The notes under the pieces were generated by a model, which was not told where the DNA came from, did no database searches, and worked only from the letters and a program-made list of their open reading frames with translations. Shown here in pieces: positions 1 through 11,027 of a stretch of DNA of 64,000 bases (positions are counted from its first letter, which is position 1; the number at the start of each line of letters is the position of its first letter). Source of the DNA: Margaritispora aquatica (lineage: Eukaryota > Ascomycota > Leotiomycetes > Helotiales > Discinellaceae); contig VJWN01000009.1 of assembly GCA_007644065.1 (NCBI GenBank), positions 1,116,001 through 1,180,000 on the forward strand. Direction: 5' to 3'. The position numbers and the translations under genes are program-made.

Positions 1-754
1 GACAGCGATCGGATGCTGTCCTAGGTATGATAGCCTTAGGTGATGTCGTAAGAGAATATCGCTGATGGTATATAGTGGCTACTCATGTGCCCTGGAAATT
101 GGACTACGCTCAGCACAAACATGCTTGATGAAGGCTAGCTCTACCAGCTTCGTGGCAGCGACGTGTTCAGCAGCCAACACGGTCATGCGAGTGCTCACAC
201 TTCCCGAAGTTATCACCATCACATCCACCAGATCCGGTATCTCTTCAGCGAAAGGCACGGTGGTGGAAATCGTGTCCACGTTCTCGTCGTATTCTTTCTA
301 TGCCCCAATGATTCAGATCAATCACCAAAAATCAGACATCACTTCGACGATTGGCTCATCGACTACTGCTACAGTAACCTCGAGCCAAACTTCATCCTCG
401 ATCTCAGGCTCAACCTCAACCTCAACCTCCTCGTCGTCCAATGTACCACAATCAGGACTTTCAACCGGAGCCAAAGCGGGAATTGGTACTGGAGTCGCAC
501 TCGGTTTCTTGCTTGTGTTGGCCTTGATTGGATTCATATTTTATCGGCGAAGAAAGGGATATGCTAGAGCGAAGCAGAATGTTCCCGTCGATATGGGGAG
601 TGATTTGCCTCCACCTTTTCCCACAGAGCCTTTCGATTCTGCGAAGCCCGCAGCCGCAATGGGAGAGCTACCAGGCCAGTCAATGATCGTGGAGCTGTCA
701 GGAGCTGAGAAGAAGAATGTAGAGCAACATTATAATCGTGCTGAGATGGGATAG
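1..754 (+). CDS. Ser/Thr-rich single-pass membrane protein, 5'-partial
   Basis: Only the 3' part lies in the window. An intron from 25 to 75 (51 nt, GTATGA donor, CTGAT branch site, TATAG acceptor) joins an upstream exon ending in codons for ...IGCCP to an exon reading SGYSCALEIG, which rebuilds a CPSGY motif. After it come a Ser/Thr-rich stretch, the segment GLSTGAKAGIGTGVALGFLL followed by a hydrophobic run (one transmembrane helix), a basic RRRK stop-transfer and a short cytoplasmic tail ending at 754. The same layout (CPSGY, Ser/Thr stretch, GLSTGxKAGIG, helix, basic patch) is found in the gene at 36427-37308, so they are probably paralogues. Likely a cell-surface glycoprotein of unknown function. 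A start at the ATG at 65 is unlikely because it lies inside the intron. Confidence 0.75.
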
Positions 755-988
755 GAAAGCAATATTTTAACAATATTGAGTAAAATATACATAAAGATTA
801 ATCGAAACATGTTTGTTACTATGATATTATTAGTGGGATTTCAAGCTTACGCACCGTTGTAATTATGCCTCACGATTTCGGGAAAAGTAAATCTACAGTA
901 GCAGTATAGATCTTTCTTTGATAAAGAATTCTCATTAATTACCCAAGACCAACACTAAACAGTGTTTGCCATTTCCAAGCGTTTTATT
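755..988. other. AT-rich intergenic spacer between converging genes
   Basis: It contains AATAAA-like and TTAATT-rich stretches consistent with 3' ends of both flanking genes. I see no coding frame. Confidence 0.5.
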
Positions 989-1976
989 TTAGTCCTCTAC
1001 GTCATCTCCATTCTCTCCACTCTCATTCTTCTTACTCGATCTACTTTCGTTCCCTTGATCATCCCCATCTATTTTATCCCAAGTAAGGAAATTATTTATA
1101 CTCAAATGATCCTCGACTTCCACGTGCTCTATCACTACAGGCTCTTTACTTAAATCTGTCTCACTCGACTCACTTTCCTCTTTTCCGCTTAACAAGCTTT
1201 CATTCTTTTCCATATCATTCTCAGCAAAGAAATCAGCCATATTAAAATCAGACTCCTCATCCACTGCTTCTACAAGCTCCATACTCGTATCTCTCTCAAT
1301 CAATGTGTGTTCCCGGTTCTCATTAATGGCTTGGATATGATCTTTTTGAAGACCATTGTTTGTAGACCTATCATCTCTGCCGTTCTGCAAGCGCTCCACG
1401 CTGGGAGACTCTACGTTCAAGGTCTCTTCATCATCGCTTGCATCCGATTCTTCTGTGCTCTCTTCCCGTGGTTCTTCAGTCGCTGGTGGGAGAAATGTGG
1501 CATCTTTGTATCCCCAAATTAAAGTGCTCATCTGATAATCGTTCATCTTTCGCAGTGCATAAATCCACGGCAGTCGTTTTACAAATATCATTCGCGCTGC
1601 ATCCATGTCGCCAATACGATAACCATCTTTTCCCCACGGTAAATCAGAGAAAGTCTTTGAACGTCCCACCACTTTGATAGCTCGACCAATGATTGTCTCC
1701 ATGTTCGTCCAAACGGTCGTGATTCTGCACCTCTTGTACCGTGCCATTGATGTTTCTGAGTGACCATCTAGTACTTTATTAATCTGTTCCATTCCCCATG
1801 TTCGCTCTTGCATATTATTTGATGCACCATTGAACTCTCAAAGCATGCTGTATGCATTCATGAGCGATTCGGATTTGTTCGTTGTCAGGCATTTGGGGCA
1901 TGAACTCTTGTTGATTCAAAATCAACAGATATCGAATATAAGCATTATCAGCATCGCAGATTCTACGGGGGCGGTC
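989..1976 (-). pseudogene. Hypothetical protein locus with a frame break
   Basis: The 3' part is a 274-codon open frame (1813 to 989). It has a basic central region (KRCRITTVW, LPWIYALRKM) and a very acidic Ser/Glu/Asp-rich C-terminus. Immediately upstream, 1976 to 1815 reads as coding in a different frame (containing DADNAYIRYLLILNQQ and NEQIRIAHECIQHAL) and is closed by TAA at 1817-1815. It begins just after a good intron 3' end (CTTTCTCAG). The gap between the two frames is too short for an intron, so a single-base indel or an assembly error is the simplest reading. I do not recognise the family. Upstream exons may lie beyond 1976 but I could not fix them. The charged tail is low complexity and says little about function. 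Confidence 0.45.
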
Positions 1977-2829
1977 CTGAGAAAGCGGTAGCGTAAGTAA
2001 ACAGCTCCGAAGACTTTACGCCGAGTCGTCGGTATTGTAAACAGAATGAAAGCCTTGCAGAATTTTTAGCCGCGGAGTGGAATATGTGTCACTCACAAAG
2101 GCCGGAGAAACTTGCCTGTGTGAGAAAATGAGGAATTCGGGGAATTTCTCAAAATGTTGATGTTATCTGGGTCTAAGGTGCCCCAATCGTGTGGCAGTAC
2201 AGGCCTGGGACGAAGCTTGTGCCGCCGTTGAGGCATCAAGAAAATATATCTCCTGTGCCTTTGTCGCATTAAGGCAAAAGGAAACCGCTAAGGAAAGTAT
2301 TATCTTAATGCTGACCTATCCAAGAAATAAAGAAGAATGTTTACAAGCGAGTTGCGGGATAACTGATTTAGGTTACATCTTTCGTTGATAGTGAGTGGGA
2401 TATAACTCACTTTCCCTTCTTGTCAGTTCTCTAGCTAAGGCTATTCTAAGAAGACTCAAGCTATTAATGTATTCTTGGTATTATGCGGATGCCACTCTTT
2501 GCTAGTCCCACACACAGATTGCTCTTGTATTTTTCTCTAAAAACCAACCCTCTTCAACCATAGGAAGCCTAAAATCATATCTGCCCTTCTCTGAATCCTC
2601 CCTGTCTCTCTAGTTGGTATAAAAACTCAATGCACTGGGGTTAGAGACGAGTGCTTCGGTATTTTTCACCTGAGTTCTTACGATTCAATATCCTTGAGTC
2701 TCAATGATTGCAAGACGCAATTTAAGCGAGACACATCCTTGATGGATATAAGGAACCTTTCAAAAACCTCCATCTTAATATTAACGATTTCAATCAAGTA
2801 GTCTTCTCGCTTGATTCTCCAAAACCCCC
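1977..2829. other. Intergenic region, no gene supported
   Basis: There is a possible minus-strand GTGAGT donor near 2093 that could belong to the neighbouring frame-broken locus. A 65-codon plus-strand frame at 2191-2388 has no supporting feature. Otherwise I see nothing. Confidence 0.4.
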
Positions 2830-3560
2830 TTAGGATGCAATGCCATGCTCGGCTGATCCGCCCCCCTCTCCTTCTCCTCCACTCACCTCTCCACCATTTC
2901 CATTCCCACCGTTACCAGCACCAACACCCCCCTTCCTCGCCTCAAACCTTCTCCTCATCCATACTTGCTCCCTCGACCAGCCCATCCTGAGTGCTTCCCA
3001 CGTTCCCGCCGCGACCTCAAACACGCACGCCATCGGATCCCACGTCAACCTACTTTCCACATCTCCTTCCCCACCATCACCACCACCAGGCACAATCCCC
3101 CTCTCAAAAATAACTCGATACGCTAACCTCATGCTATCATACGCATAGCGCATGCGCAGAAAGTTATTCACGCCGCCCTCGTGGCGCGTCAGCAGCAGAC
3201 CGAGGATGATGACGCGCTGCCACTCGTTCGTGGCGGCTGGGTCGGGCGCGCTGAAGAAGTGGGTGGTGTAGTAGTCGCGGAGGGCGTGGATGGCGGCGCG
3301 GCGGACGGTGGGGTCGGGTGAGTGGAGCTGGGATGTCATCTAGATAGGTAAGTATGGTAATTATGTCGTTCGCTTGGTGTGGAAATAGACATAGATATAT
3401 ATTTGGGATGAAAATAGTGGTGGAGATGGAGACTCACTACTTCAATCAATTGTGCCGTTCGCCGACTGCGTATATTTGGAGGTGTGGGAGGGCGTTCGTG
3501 TCCCCAGGAATGTGGGAATAGTAGGTTTCGTTCATCTTCGCTGGAAGTGGTTGACATCAC
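2830..3560 (-). CDS. Hypothetical protein, two exons, 210 aa
   Basis: Exon 1 is 3560-3438 (41 codons, starting MMSTTSSEDERN and ending TAQLIEV). Exon 2 is 3339-2830 (170 codons with stop). The intron 3437-3340 (98 nt) has a GTGAGT donor and a CTATCTAG acceptor and is phase 0. The product has a polar N-terminus with PPTPPN, a central helical part (RRAAIHALRDYYTTHFF, NEWQRVIILGLLLTRHEGG) with aromatic and Arg-rich helices, and a Gly-rich low-complexity tail. I do not recognise a domain. The GC-rich codon use of exon 2 and the clean splice support a real gene. The second Met may be the true start. Confidence 0.6.
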
Positions 3561-4009
3561 TGATTTATTCAGTTAGTTGATTGGAGAGAAGAGATTACAG
3601 AATGTGCATCGAGTTGTTTATATATCCAGCAAGAACAAGGTACTTTACAACAGTTCCCAGTTCTTTGAATTCTGAAAATACAGTCAAAGGATACATTGTG
3701 CAGAACATGCTCTTTGCTCTTGTTTAGCACAAAAAGAGGAAAGGGCTTAATATTTTGATCGTTGTGTTTCCTATCAATTGTGAATATTGCTTTAACATAC
3801 AGACGTAATTCTGACCACATAAGCAAGGTAAGCAATCCAAGACCCAAACCTTTCAAGCACTAAGTAAGCCCAACCAAAGCTAAGAATAACAAGCTTTGTA
3901 AGTTCTGAAGGACGTAAAAGTAGCATGAATCAAAGGATCTTCTTGCATATTACGTCTATGAAGGTTTTACACAGTATACAAACTAGATATAGAGTAGAGG
4001 AACAATCAC
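3561..4009. other. Intergenic region, no gene supported
   Basis: AT-rich sequence. A 95-codon minus-strand frame at 3856-3569 has no protein-like features and is rejected. Confidence 0.4.
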
Positions 4010-5588
4010 TCAGTGATCACTTGCAAAGTGGCGAATAACAATATTTTTTGCTATAACACTACTAAAGCTGAACAACCCTCGAGGGCCATAAATCCAAGAT
4101 CTCCTCTTAGGAATGATTTTCTCCCATGGTTTTCCTTTAACGGTTTTCTTTTCGCCGTGAAGCCCTAGCTCGCAACTTGTCTCTAGCCGAGCAATATTTA
4201 GTCCTTTTATTACACCAGATTCACATAGTCGACAGTCTGTGTCGTTGCGATGAGCTGTCCACTTACTTCTCTTCATCGTGTCGATAGCGCCTCGGAGATG
4301 ATTGCGTAGTTTTACCCGCATCACTGATATATTGAGATCTGGTTTCTCTTTCTGATTGAGTGCCATTCTAGCAATGATTGCACATAGTGAAGCACAGTGT
4401 CTCTTCTCCGGTTCTCTGACTTCCCTGGACCAATCTAAGTAAAGTCGCGTAAGTACTTCACACTCATCCCAAGGGGCCGTTGGATGAACTCGGCCCCTCT
4501 TTTCATTCTTGTACCGTGAAAGAAGGTCGGAAATACTGGTTATCTTTCGTATAGGACTCTTGAGCCGAAGTTCATGTGATCAGCAGCAACTGGTGGAGAA
4601 ACCTTCGAAAACCTACATCGTAAAGGAACAACTTGCAGTTACTAATTTCCTCTACATTTTTTTGATTCGTGGTTGCGTCCAAAAGAGACCAATGCTTTCA
4701 AATTCAACTGGGGATTTTGCTCGAATATCCTATCAATTTCAACATCCAGGTCATGCTTGAAGTTTGATTCGAGAGTTGGTAAGGATAATAGTTCTGTGAA
4801 ACTAGAGATTGTGTTCTTGTCGATCTTATAGGCACGCGTAAATTAATCCAGACTATTGTTTTTCACTACCATGAAAGAGGATTTCGATCCAAGATTTGAA
4901 TCACGCGTCAACTGATTATTGTTGGCAGGTATCGTTGTCAGAGTTTTAGTAAGATCTTACTTAATATCCCTGATCGAATTCCACCTAAAGCTTGTTGTGG
5001 AACAATTGATAAATATCTCAAATCGTTGTCTATAGAAACAGCAACCGAACCAGCCTCCTCTTCGCGTTTCGTAAGAGAAATCGAAGTGTGATGAATGGGA
5101 ATTTCGGGTAGAAATAAGGTCTCAGGAGCCACGTCTAGCTTTGAAGAGCTCTTAAATGGACCCAGAACTGTGCGTACTCTTGTGTCACCCTCCTTTTTGA
5201 CTACCACTGTCGGAGAACAGCAAATTGTGGCCCAACTTACCGATCTTGGAGGAGCTGAGGTAGGATTTGGAACTTGCTCGACGCTGCTACCAACAGGAAG
5301 TGATACTGGTTCATGCTCCCGTGTAGGCCTGGCGGCGCATATGGCAGACTAAGTTTCCATTATTTCTTGAGTTTTAGAATCCTCTAAAGTTTCAATACTA
5401 GCAAACCCAGGCTCCGAAGCAAGCTCAGAACCCAACACCGACTCCATAGTATCAACATCGCGAACCGCAGTGAAAACTGTCGTCGCTTCAGGGTTTGATT
5501 CGAGCATTGATTTCGGTACACGCTTCGGTTCATTTTGCCTCCCCTTAATTTTGATATCCCTTTGGCTCTTCTTAAAATTGCCCATCAT
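4010..5588 (-). CDS. Orphan hypothetical gene, four-exon model, about 403 aa
   Basis: My model is exon 1 5588-5399, exon 2 5305-4961, exon 3 4793-4643 and exon 4 4535-4010, which sums to 404 codons. Introns are 5398-5306 (GTATTG...CAG, 93 nt), 4960-4794 (GTAAGA...CAG, 167 nt) and 4642-4536 (GTAACT...CAG, 107 nt). Exons 2 and 4 are clearly coding: exon 4 carries protein-like stretches such as APWDECEVLTRLYLDWSREV and RRSWIYGPRGLFSF. Intron 1 is the weakest call. Without it, exons 1 and 2 run in one frame interrupted by a single TAG at 5353-5351. The N-terminal half is polar and Lys/Glu-rich; the C-terminal half is basic with scattered Cys. I do not recognise a family. It could be a live lineage-specific gene or a young pseudogene. 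Confidence 0.5.
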
Positions 5589-6050
5589 AGATGAGTGGCG
5601 CAGCTTCTGGTAGAAACAGACAACGAGACGTAGGGAGACAGCAGGCTTGAAAGAGATATGAAAAACGACTTGATGTGTGCTTCTGGTAGCGATGAATAAA
5701 GATAACTGTGCTTTAATACAAGAAGAGAAGAGGAGGAAATAGGTGTTTATAGAATATTATTGTATGGTTATTACGAGGAGGGGAAGTAGGCACTTGCTTG
5801 GAGGAAGTCATGATTGACGTATTTAAATCGGAAGGCAAGAACTGTTCCCGCAAAGAACCTACCTGTTCTGAGCCAAGAGCCACCAAGTCTCGAGTAAAAT
5901 GGATAAGCAGGAAAAGGAAGGTGCATTCTACATTCCTAGCGGGTTAGAAACGAGAATGAGAGACTATGGAAGGCATTATCATCTTTGGAGATATCTAAAT
6001 AGAGCTGTATTAACTAGTGAATACGTCTATCATATATATCTATGCTGGGA
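5589..6050. other. Upstream region of the orphan gene and 3' side of ADAL
   Basis: Probable promoter of the minus-strand gene starting at 5588 and terminator region of the gene ending at 6051. The plus-strand frame at 5899-6228 overlaps the last ADAL exon and is a shadow. Confidence 0.4.
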
Positions 6051-7331
6051 TTATTCACTCCACATTATCTCCCTCAGTTTCTTCTTCTCTTCTTCGCCAC
6101 CAAAGATGGTATCGATGGCTTCTCTCGCAAGATCACATAGCTCTTTTCTGGTCAAACCAAAATGCTCGGCAATGAGGGAGTATTCATTCGAGAGGCTGCT
6201 CCCAAAAACTCCTACATCATCAGTCTAGGGTTCAAGTCAGCATGCTAGTATTCAAATAATCTCCTTAAATCAACCAACTATCATCTAGGTTATCAACATA
6301 CGCTTAATGCTATGGGACATCCATTCCCTCGCCACCAACCAAAATGGTGATCACCGTAGGTACCTGTTATCATCTTTGCATGAACGTTACAACTCAGACA
6401 GAGCTCAAGACCCAGCTTCCTCTTGATGATCTCTTTCTTCACATCATCTGGGACATTGATCACATGACCAATCCTATCAGGCCAGAAATCTAACAGTGTT
6501 TCGAGTTCCGTCAGTGTGGATGATTGCGGAGCTTCTGCAAAATGAATAGTGATACTCATGTTACTTTTACGGGCTTTCTCGAATGCTGGACGAAATATAG
6601 AAACATCTCCCTTGGCTGGGTCACCACAAAGATCAACCCCAACGACGCCTTGGTCGCGATACTTCAAAGCCAAATCAACGACCTCCATAGAGGTGGGTAC
6701 ATCATTCCTGCGATCAATGGAAAGGATCAAATTTGTCTTCATTCTTGAAGTTGCATTAAACCTCGAGATGCAGTCAAGAATGGCCCGTACGTAGTCGTCC
6801 TTGGTGAGGTTCTCAGATGGAATAGCCCGAGGAGTTGTCCTGAGCTCAAGATAGACAACACCATCTGCTTGAAAGTCTTCAAGTACAGATTTGGTGGAAT
6901 ATATCAAAGAAGATAAATCATTGCATAGAGCATAGATGTACCTAGAAAAGAGAGGGAAAAAACTGAAGCAGCATGAGAAAGATGATTAGAAGTGATATTA
7001 TGTGGTAAAAGAGGATTTGTGCAACCAACTCACGTCTCTAGGTTATAATCAAACTTGCCTACTGGCATTTCCACCAGAGGGTCTTCGAGAGTTGTCTCTC
7101 CCCGTTCCTTCTTTTTCACCCATATTTCATGCAGGCATTCTCTACTGATACTACCGCTCAGATGGGCGTGCAACTACATGAGAAATGTCAATTCAAAATG
7201 GAAAAGTCATAGTAGATGAAATCGTTTGACAAACGGCAGGAAACGAGACGCAGCCGCACTGCAAGCATGCACATCTGCAGGTCTTGGATGACGCTTACCT
7301 CGATCTTGGGAAAGGCTTTGAAATCCATCAT
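6051..7331 (-). CDS. Adenosine deaminase-like protein (ADAL type)
   Basis: Exons are 7331-7299, 7173-7034, 6941-6302 and 6224-6051, giving 329 codons (328 aa). All introns are GT-AG (125, 92 and 77 nt). The product begins MMDFKAFPKIE and continues LHAHLSGSIS, the first zinc-binding HxH motif in the form typical of ADAL rather than Aah1. Later come GVDLCGDP, TIHFAEAP (catalytic His and Glu), DRIGHVI, ELCLSCNV and PIALSTDDVGVFG (zinc-binding Asp). The last motif is created exactly by the 6301-6225 splice. ADAL enzymes deaminate N6-methyl-AMP and related N6-substituted AMP in the cytosol, cleaning modified nucleotides from RNA turnover. Substrate choice here is inferred from family. Length matches the family, and all key metal and catalytic residues appear present. 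Confidence 0.9.
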
Positions 7332-8953
7332 TCTTGGTGGCTTTAGCCTCAGGGTCCAATGCGGGAGTACGGGGTAGCAAAAGAAAATGGCGGCTGGGGG
7401 AAACAGATAGGTGTGCAATTGGTTTTCGTGGAGAGAATTTTCTTTTTGATGCCCAAAGCATCGGCGATCCTATGCGACTTAATCACTCAAGTGGTACCAA
7501 AGAGACTCAAAAAGTTTGTGCATCCAGTTCCGACCCGACTAAGACAAAGCTTTCAAGTTCCCCCATCTTGTGTTTGGGACTTTGGGTACGCAATACAAAG
7601 TAAGGTGGGCGAGGTGAGGTCCTGGTCCGGTTACGGCCCACCGTCGTTGAATTGCTGTGGCGCAGGCGGATAGCATCTGGAGCTTCCCCGTGTGAACGTA
7701 CAGGTACGTTGGTGCTATGCAACGGGCAAGCTTCGAGCTCCTGGGCAAATCATCGTTCTCGAAGCTTGTGAATGTTCTTTGGAACTTCGGAACTTTAGAA
7801 GCGACGTTGCTTCAAAGCTGGTCTCTCATCTGCGGCAGATTAGAAGCTGAGGATCTTGAATTGCAATCATAATAATATTGGGTGCAAGACTCCGAGCAGA
7901 GCAATGTGCCACAATTGACTAGTGTCGGCGATCCGGTGCTGAAAGCTCAATGCTCAATGCTGACAACTAGAGCCCCGACCCTTGGACGAAATGTTGGAAA
8001 AGGAGGGGGGATAAAGGAGAGCCTTGGTGGGTTGATGGCTGATACAACAGCGAGAAGGATGGGCGGTGTTCATCGTCACGTTTGAAGCTACTCGGTGTAC
8101 CAATGATAATAATTATTCACCATTGAGGAACATGAATAATCACACCCATTATGTCGCATTCCAATTCTTGAAGTTGGCTGACGAAGCCCCCATAGTCCCA
8201 GCTGGACATGACCAAGGGGGGAGGGAGGGACATGTTTCAGCAGATTTCGGAGCTTTGGATGAAGGTTGATCCAAGATGGGGTGTAATTTAAAAAGGCTCC
8301 ATCTGGATGCCGGCTACAGGTGATGATAAAGACATCAGCGCCGCATTTAACGAAAGGCGTTCTGGTGCACCGTAGATAGTCTGTAGGAATGGTATGGTAT
8401 TAGTTCACATTCGATCGTGATAACGGAAACGGGAGAGGAAGAGAAGGTAGGAGAGGAGCTTTACCGTTAGAGTTTCTATTTGTATCTGCTCGTATTTGAG
8501 GGTATACCAATGGTATTGTCCTGATGCTGTACATAATTGATTGTGGCTCTATTTCCAGCAAAGCAAACTGCCGCTTTGACATTGGACGCATTGCTACATC
8601 GGGGGACAATCCGACGGTGAGGGTGATCCTCAGCTGCAAGCACAAGCACAAGCAGCAAGCAAGCAAGAAAGCCGACCCAACCATCCATCACCTTCATAGG
8701 CAGGAAGGCAGAGAAACCAAAGAAGCCAAAAGCCGAAAGCAGGGAGGATTTTATGATCCTTGATGGAATTGAAAGGTTGACGAATTGTTGTTCATTATTG
8801 GGGATTTGAGGTTGAGTGCACTACCGTATTGCGCCATAAACATGTAAATCCATAAAGGTAGAAGCCGGTCCATTTCCAAAGGTAGATAGATGGTAGAGGT
8901 TGCGTACCGTAATACTTGATGCGGTCCAGTCCTGGGCTACTCATGAATAGCAA

Positions 8954-8970
8954 ATATATATATATATATA
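8954..8970. repeat. (AT)n microsatellite
   Basis: A pure AT dinucleotide run of about 17 nt in the upstream region of the G-beta gene. Confidence 0.9.
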
Positions 8971-9230
8971 GATATGGAATACAATAAAACGGGGAGGATG
9001 AAATACAAATATCAAATCTTTTATCGATGATGCTCCCTCCGTTCCCCGTCTTGACATTGATTGAGCCTTGAGGCCTTCATCAAAAGTTCAATAGAATAGA
9101 ATGAACCCTCCCTCCTTCCCTCCCAAAAAAGGGAAGGTCGTCGGTTAAGATTGGTTCGCTTATGTTCAGAACCAGGGCAGGAACAGGACTACTGGACCAC
9201 CGAACTGCCACTGAGCCACTTTGGACCGGC

Positions 9231-9331
9231 CTTGACTGGCCTTGACTGGCCTTGACTGGCCCCTTCCGCTTTCACTGGCACTGCACTGCACTGCACTGCT
9301 CTGCTCTGCACTGACACTGACACTGACACTG
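9231..9331. repeat. Decamer tandem repeat followed by CACTG-type repeats
   Basis: CTTGACTGGC occurs three times head to tail (9231-9260). It is followed by CACTG/CTGCT pentamers and GACACT hexamers to about 9331. The patch lies about 370 bp upstream of the G-beta start, probably in the promoter or leader. Confidence 0.85.
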
Positions 9332-9699
9332 GCTACTGGGTCTGGCACTTCTCACCTCTCAAGGCTCTCTCGTCCGCTCAATCAAAATACCCCGTCGTCA
9401 ATTGACCAGAACCACCACCAACCACAACCACAATCAAACCTCCTCCTCCAATTGAGGTATCACCAATCCTTCAACACTTCACATCAACGACGACAAACAC
9501 AAGGCAGATAATCTCATTGAACCTTTGATTCTCACTTGATAGCTTGCTGTGCTACACTGTTCAATAGCCCGGGAGCTATCTTCCGTTTGGCGCACCCCCC
9601 TACCTAAACTCTCATCTTCAATCTCCAACGTCGACTGTCGACATCCAGCCTCACTCAGCTTCCTAATCAATTAACTCCGCATATCTACACTTCGCCATC

Positions 9700-11027
9700 A
9701 TGTCGATGTCCAACGACATATCCCCTGACCAGATGCAGGCGCGCATCCAACAAGCTCGTCGCGAAGCAGAGAACCTCAAGGATAGAATAAAGCGCAAGAA
9801 GGATGAATTGGCTGACGGCACGCGTAAGTGGACAAAGCATCTATCTCAACTCAATCGCAGCCGTTGTGGATATCGAGAAAATGCCATTGTGTACTAACAA
9901 ATGCGTGATAGTCTCTGGCATTGCCAGGAGTCAACAGGAAGCTCTCCCAAGGAATCAAATGATGAAGACCCGAAAAACATTAAAGGGACATCTCGCGAAG
10001 ATTTATGCCATGCATTGGTCAACAGATAGGAGACATTTAGTATCAGCATCACAAGACGGAAAACTCATCATTTGGGATGCTTACACAACCAATAAGGTCC
10101 ATGCCATACCTTTGAGATCATCTTGGGTTATGACCTGCGCATATGCTCCTAGCGGGAACTTCGTTGCTTGTGGTGGTCTAGACAATATCTGCTCCATCTA
10201 CAACCTCAACTCAAATCGCGATGGACCCACACGCGTTGCACGAGAGCTTTCGGGTCATTCCGGTTACCTTTCATGCTGTCGTTTTATCAACGACCGAAAC
10301 ATCCTCACGTCTTCGGGCGATATGACTTGTATGAAGTGGGATGTCGAGACAGGAGTGAAGGTCACAGAGTTCGCAGATCATCTTGGAGATGTGATGAGCA
10401 TCAGCATCAACCCAACCAACCAAAACACATTCGTTTCGGGTGCTTGCGATGCTTTTGCAAAATTGTGGGATATCCGCGCCGGCAAGGCTGTGCAGACCTT
10501 CGCTGGTCATGAATCAGATATAAACGCTATCCAGTTCTTTCCAGATGGCCACTCCTTTGTTACTGGTTCAGATGATGCCACTTGCAGACTGTTTGATATT
10601 AGAGCTGATCGAGAACTCAATCAATATGGAGTATGCCAGCCTGAATCTGCATCTTGGATGTTTGCTAACGATACATAGAGCGAAGCCATTCTGTGCGGTA
10701 TTACTTCTGTGGCAACATCAGTATCTGGCAGACTTTTGTTTGCAGGTTATGATGACTTTGAGTGCAAGGTAAGAAACGACCTGGGCAAAATAAGCTGCTA
10801 TTAGCCAGTCCAATTATGCTAATCTTATTTTAGGTTTGGGATATCACCAGAGGCGAGAAGGTCGGTTCGCTGGTCGGCCACGACAACCGTGTCAGCTGCC
10901 TGGGTGTAAGTAATGATGGTATGAGCTTGTGCACTGGATCATGGGATTCATTGGTAAGAACATTCTTCCCCCCATCTGCCACAACGCTTGCTAACAGGGA
11001 CTTCAGCTCAAAATCTGGGCCATGTAA
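9700..11027 (+). CDS. gnb-1: Heterotrimeric G-protein beta subunit
   Basis: Exons are 9700-9823, 9912-10630, 10679-10768, 10834-10953 and 11007-11027 (358 codons, 357 aa). Introns are GT-AG of 88, 48, 65 and 53 nt. The N-terminal helix (about residues 8-40, [20 protein letters not shown]) is the coiled coil that pairs with G-gamma. Seven WD40 repeats follow, from [20 protein letters not shown] to the final GSWDSLLKIWAM. Length and sequence match fungal G-beta proteins (Neurospora GNB-1, Aspergillus SfaD), which act with G-gamma at the plasma membrane downstream of GPCRs in mating, conidiation and virulence signalling. The last exon encodes only six residues plus stop. The next plus-strand gene (15273) is a phosducin-like protein, a known partner of G-beta-gamma. 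Confidence 0.96.

Larger units (their letters stand above)
7332..9699. other. Long divergent intergenic region (ADAL and G-beta promoters)
   Basis: About 2.4 kb without a supported gene. It presumably holds the promoters and 5' leaders of ADAL (minus) and the G-beta gene (plus). Short frames here (7334-7722, 7882-8269, 8400-8763) overlap each other on several frames and lack protein character. It contains an AT dinucleotide run (8954-8970) and a decamer/pentamer repeat patch (9231-9331). Confidence 0.5.

Noticed and set aside
5899..6228. 109-codon plus-strand frame
   Set aside because: It overlaps the last ADAL exon on the opposite strand, which is clearly the coding one.
9803..9911. Open frame at 9803-10678 as the true start of G-beta
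   Set aside because: Its first 36 codons are mostly intron; the ATG at 9700 gives the conserved N-terminal helix.
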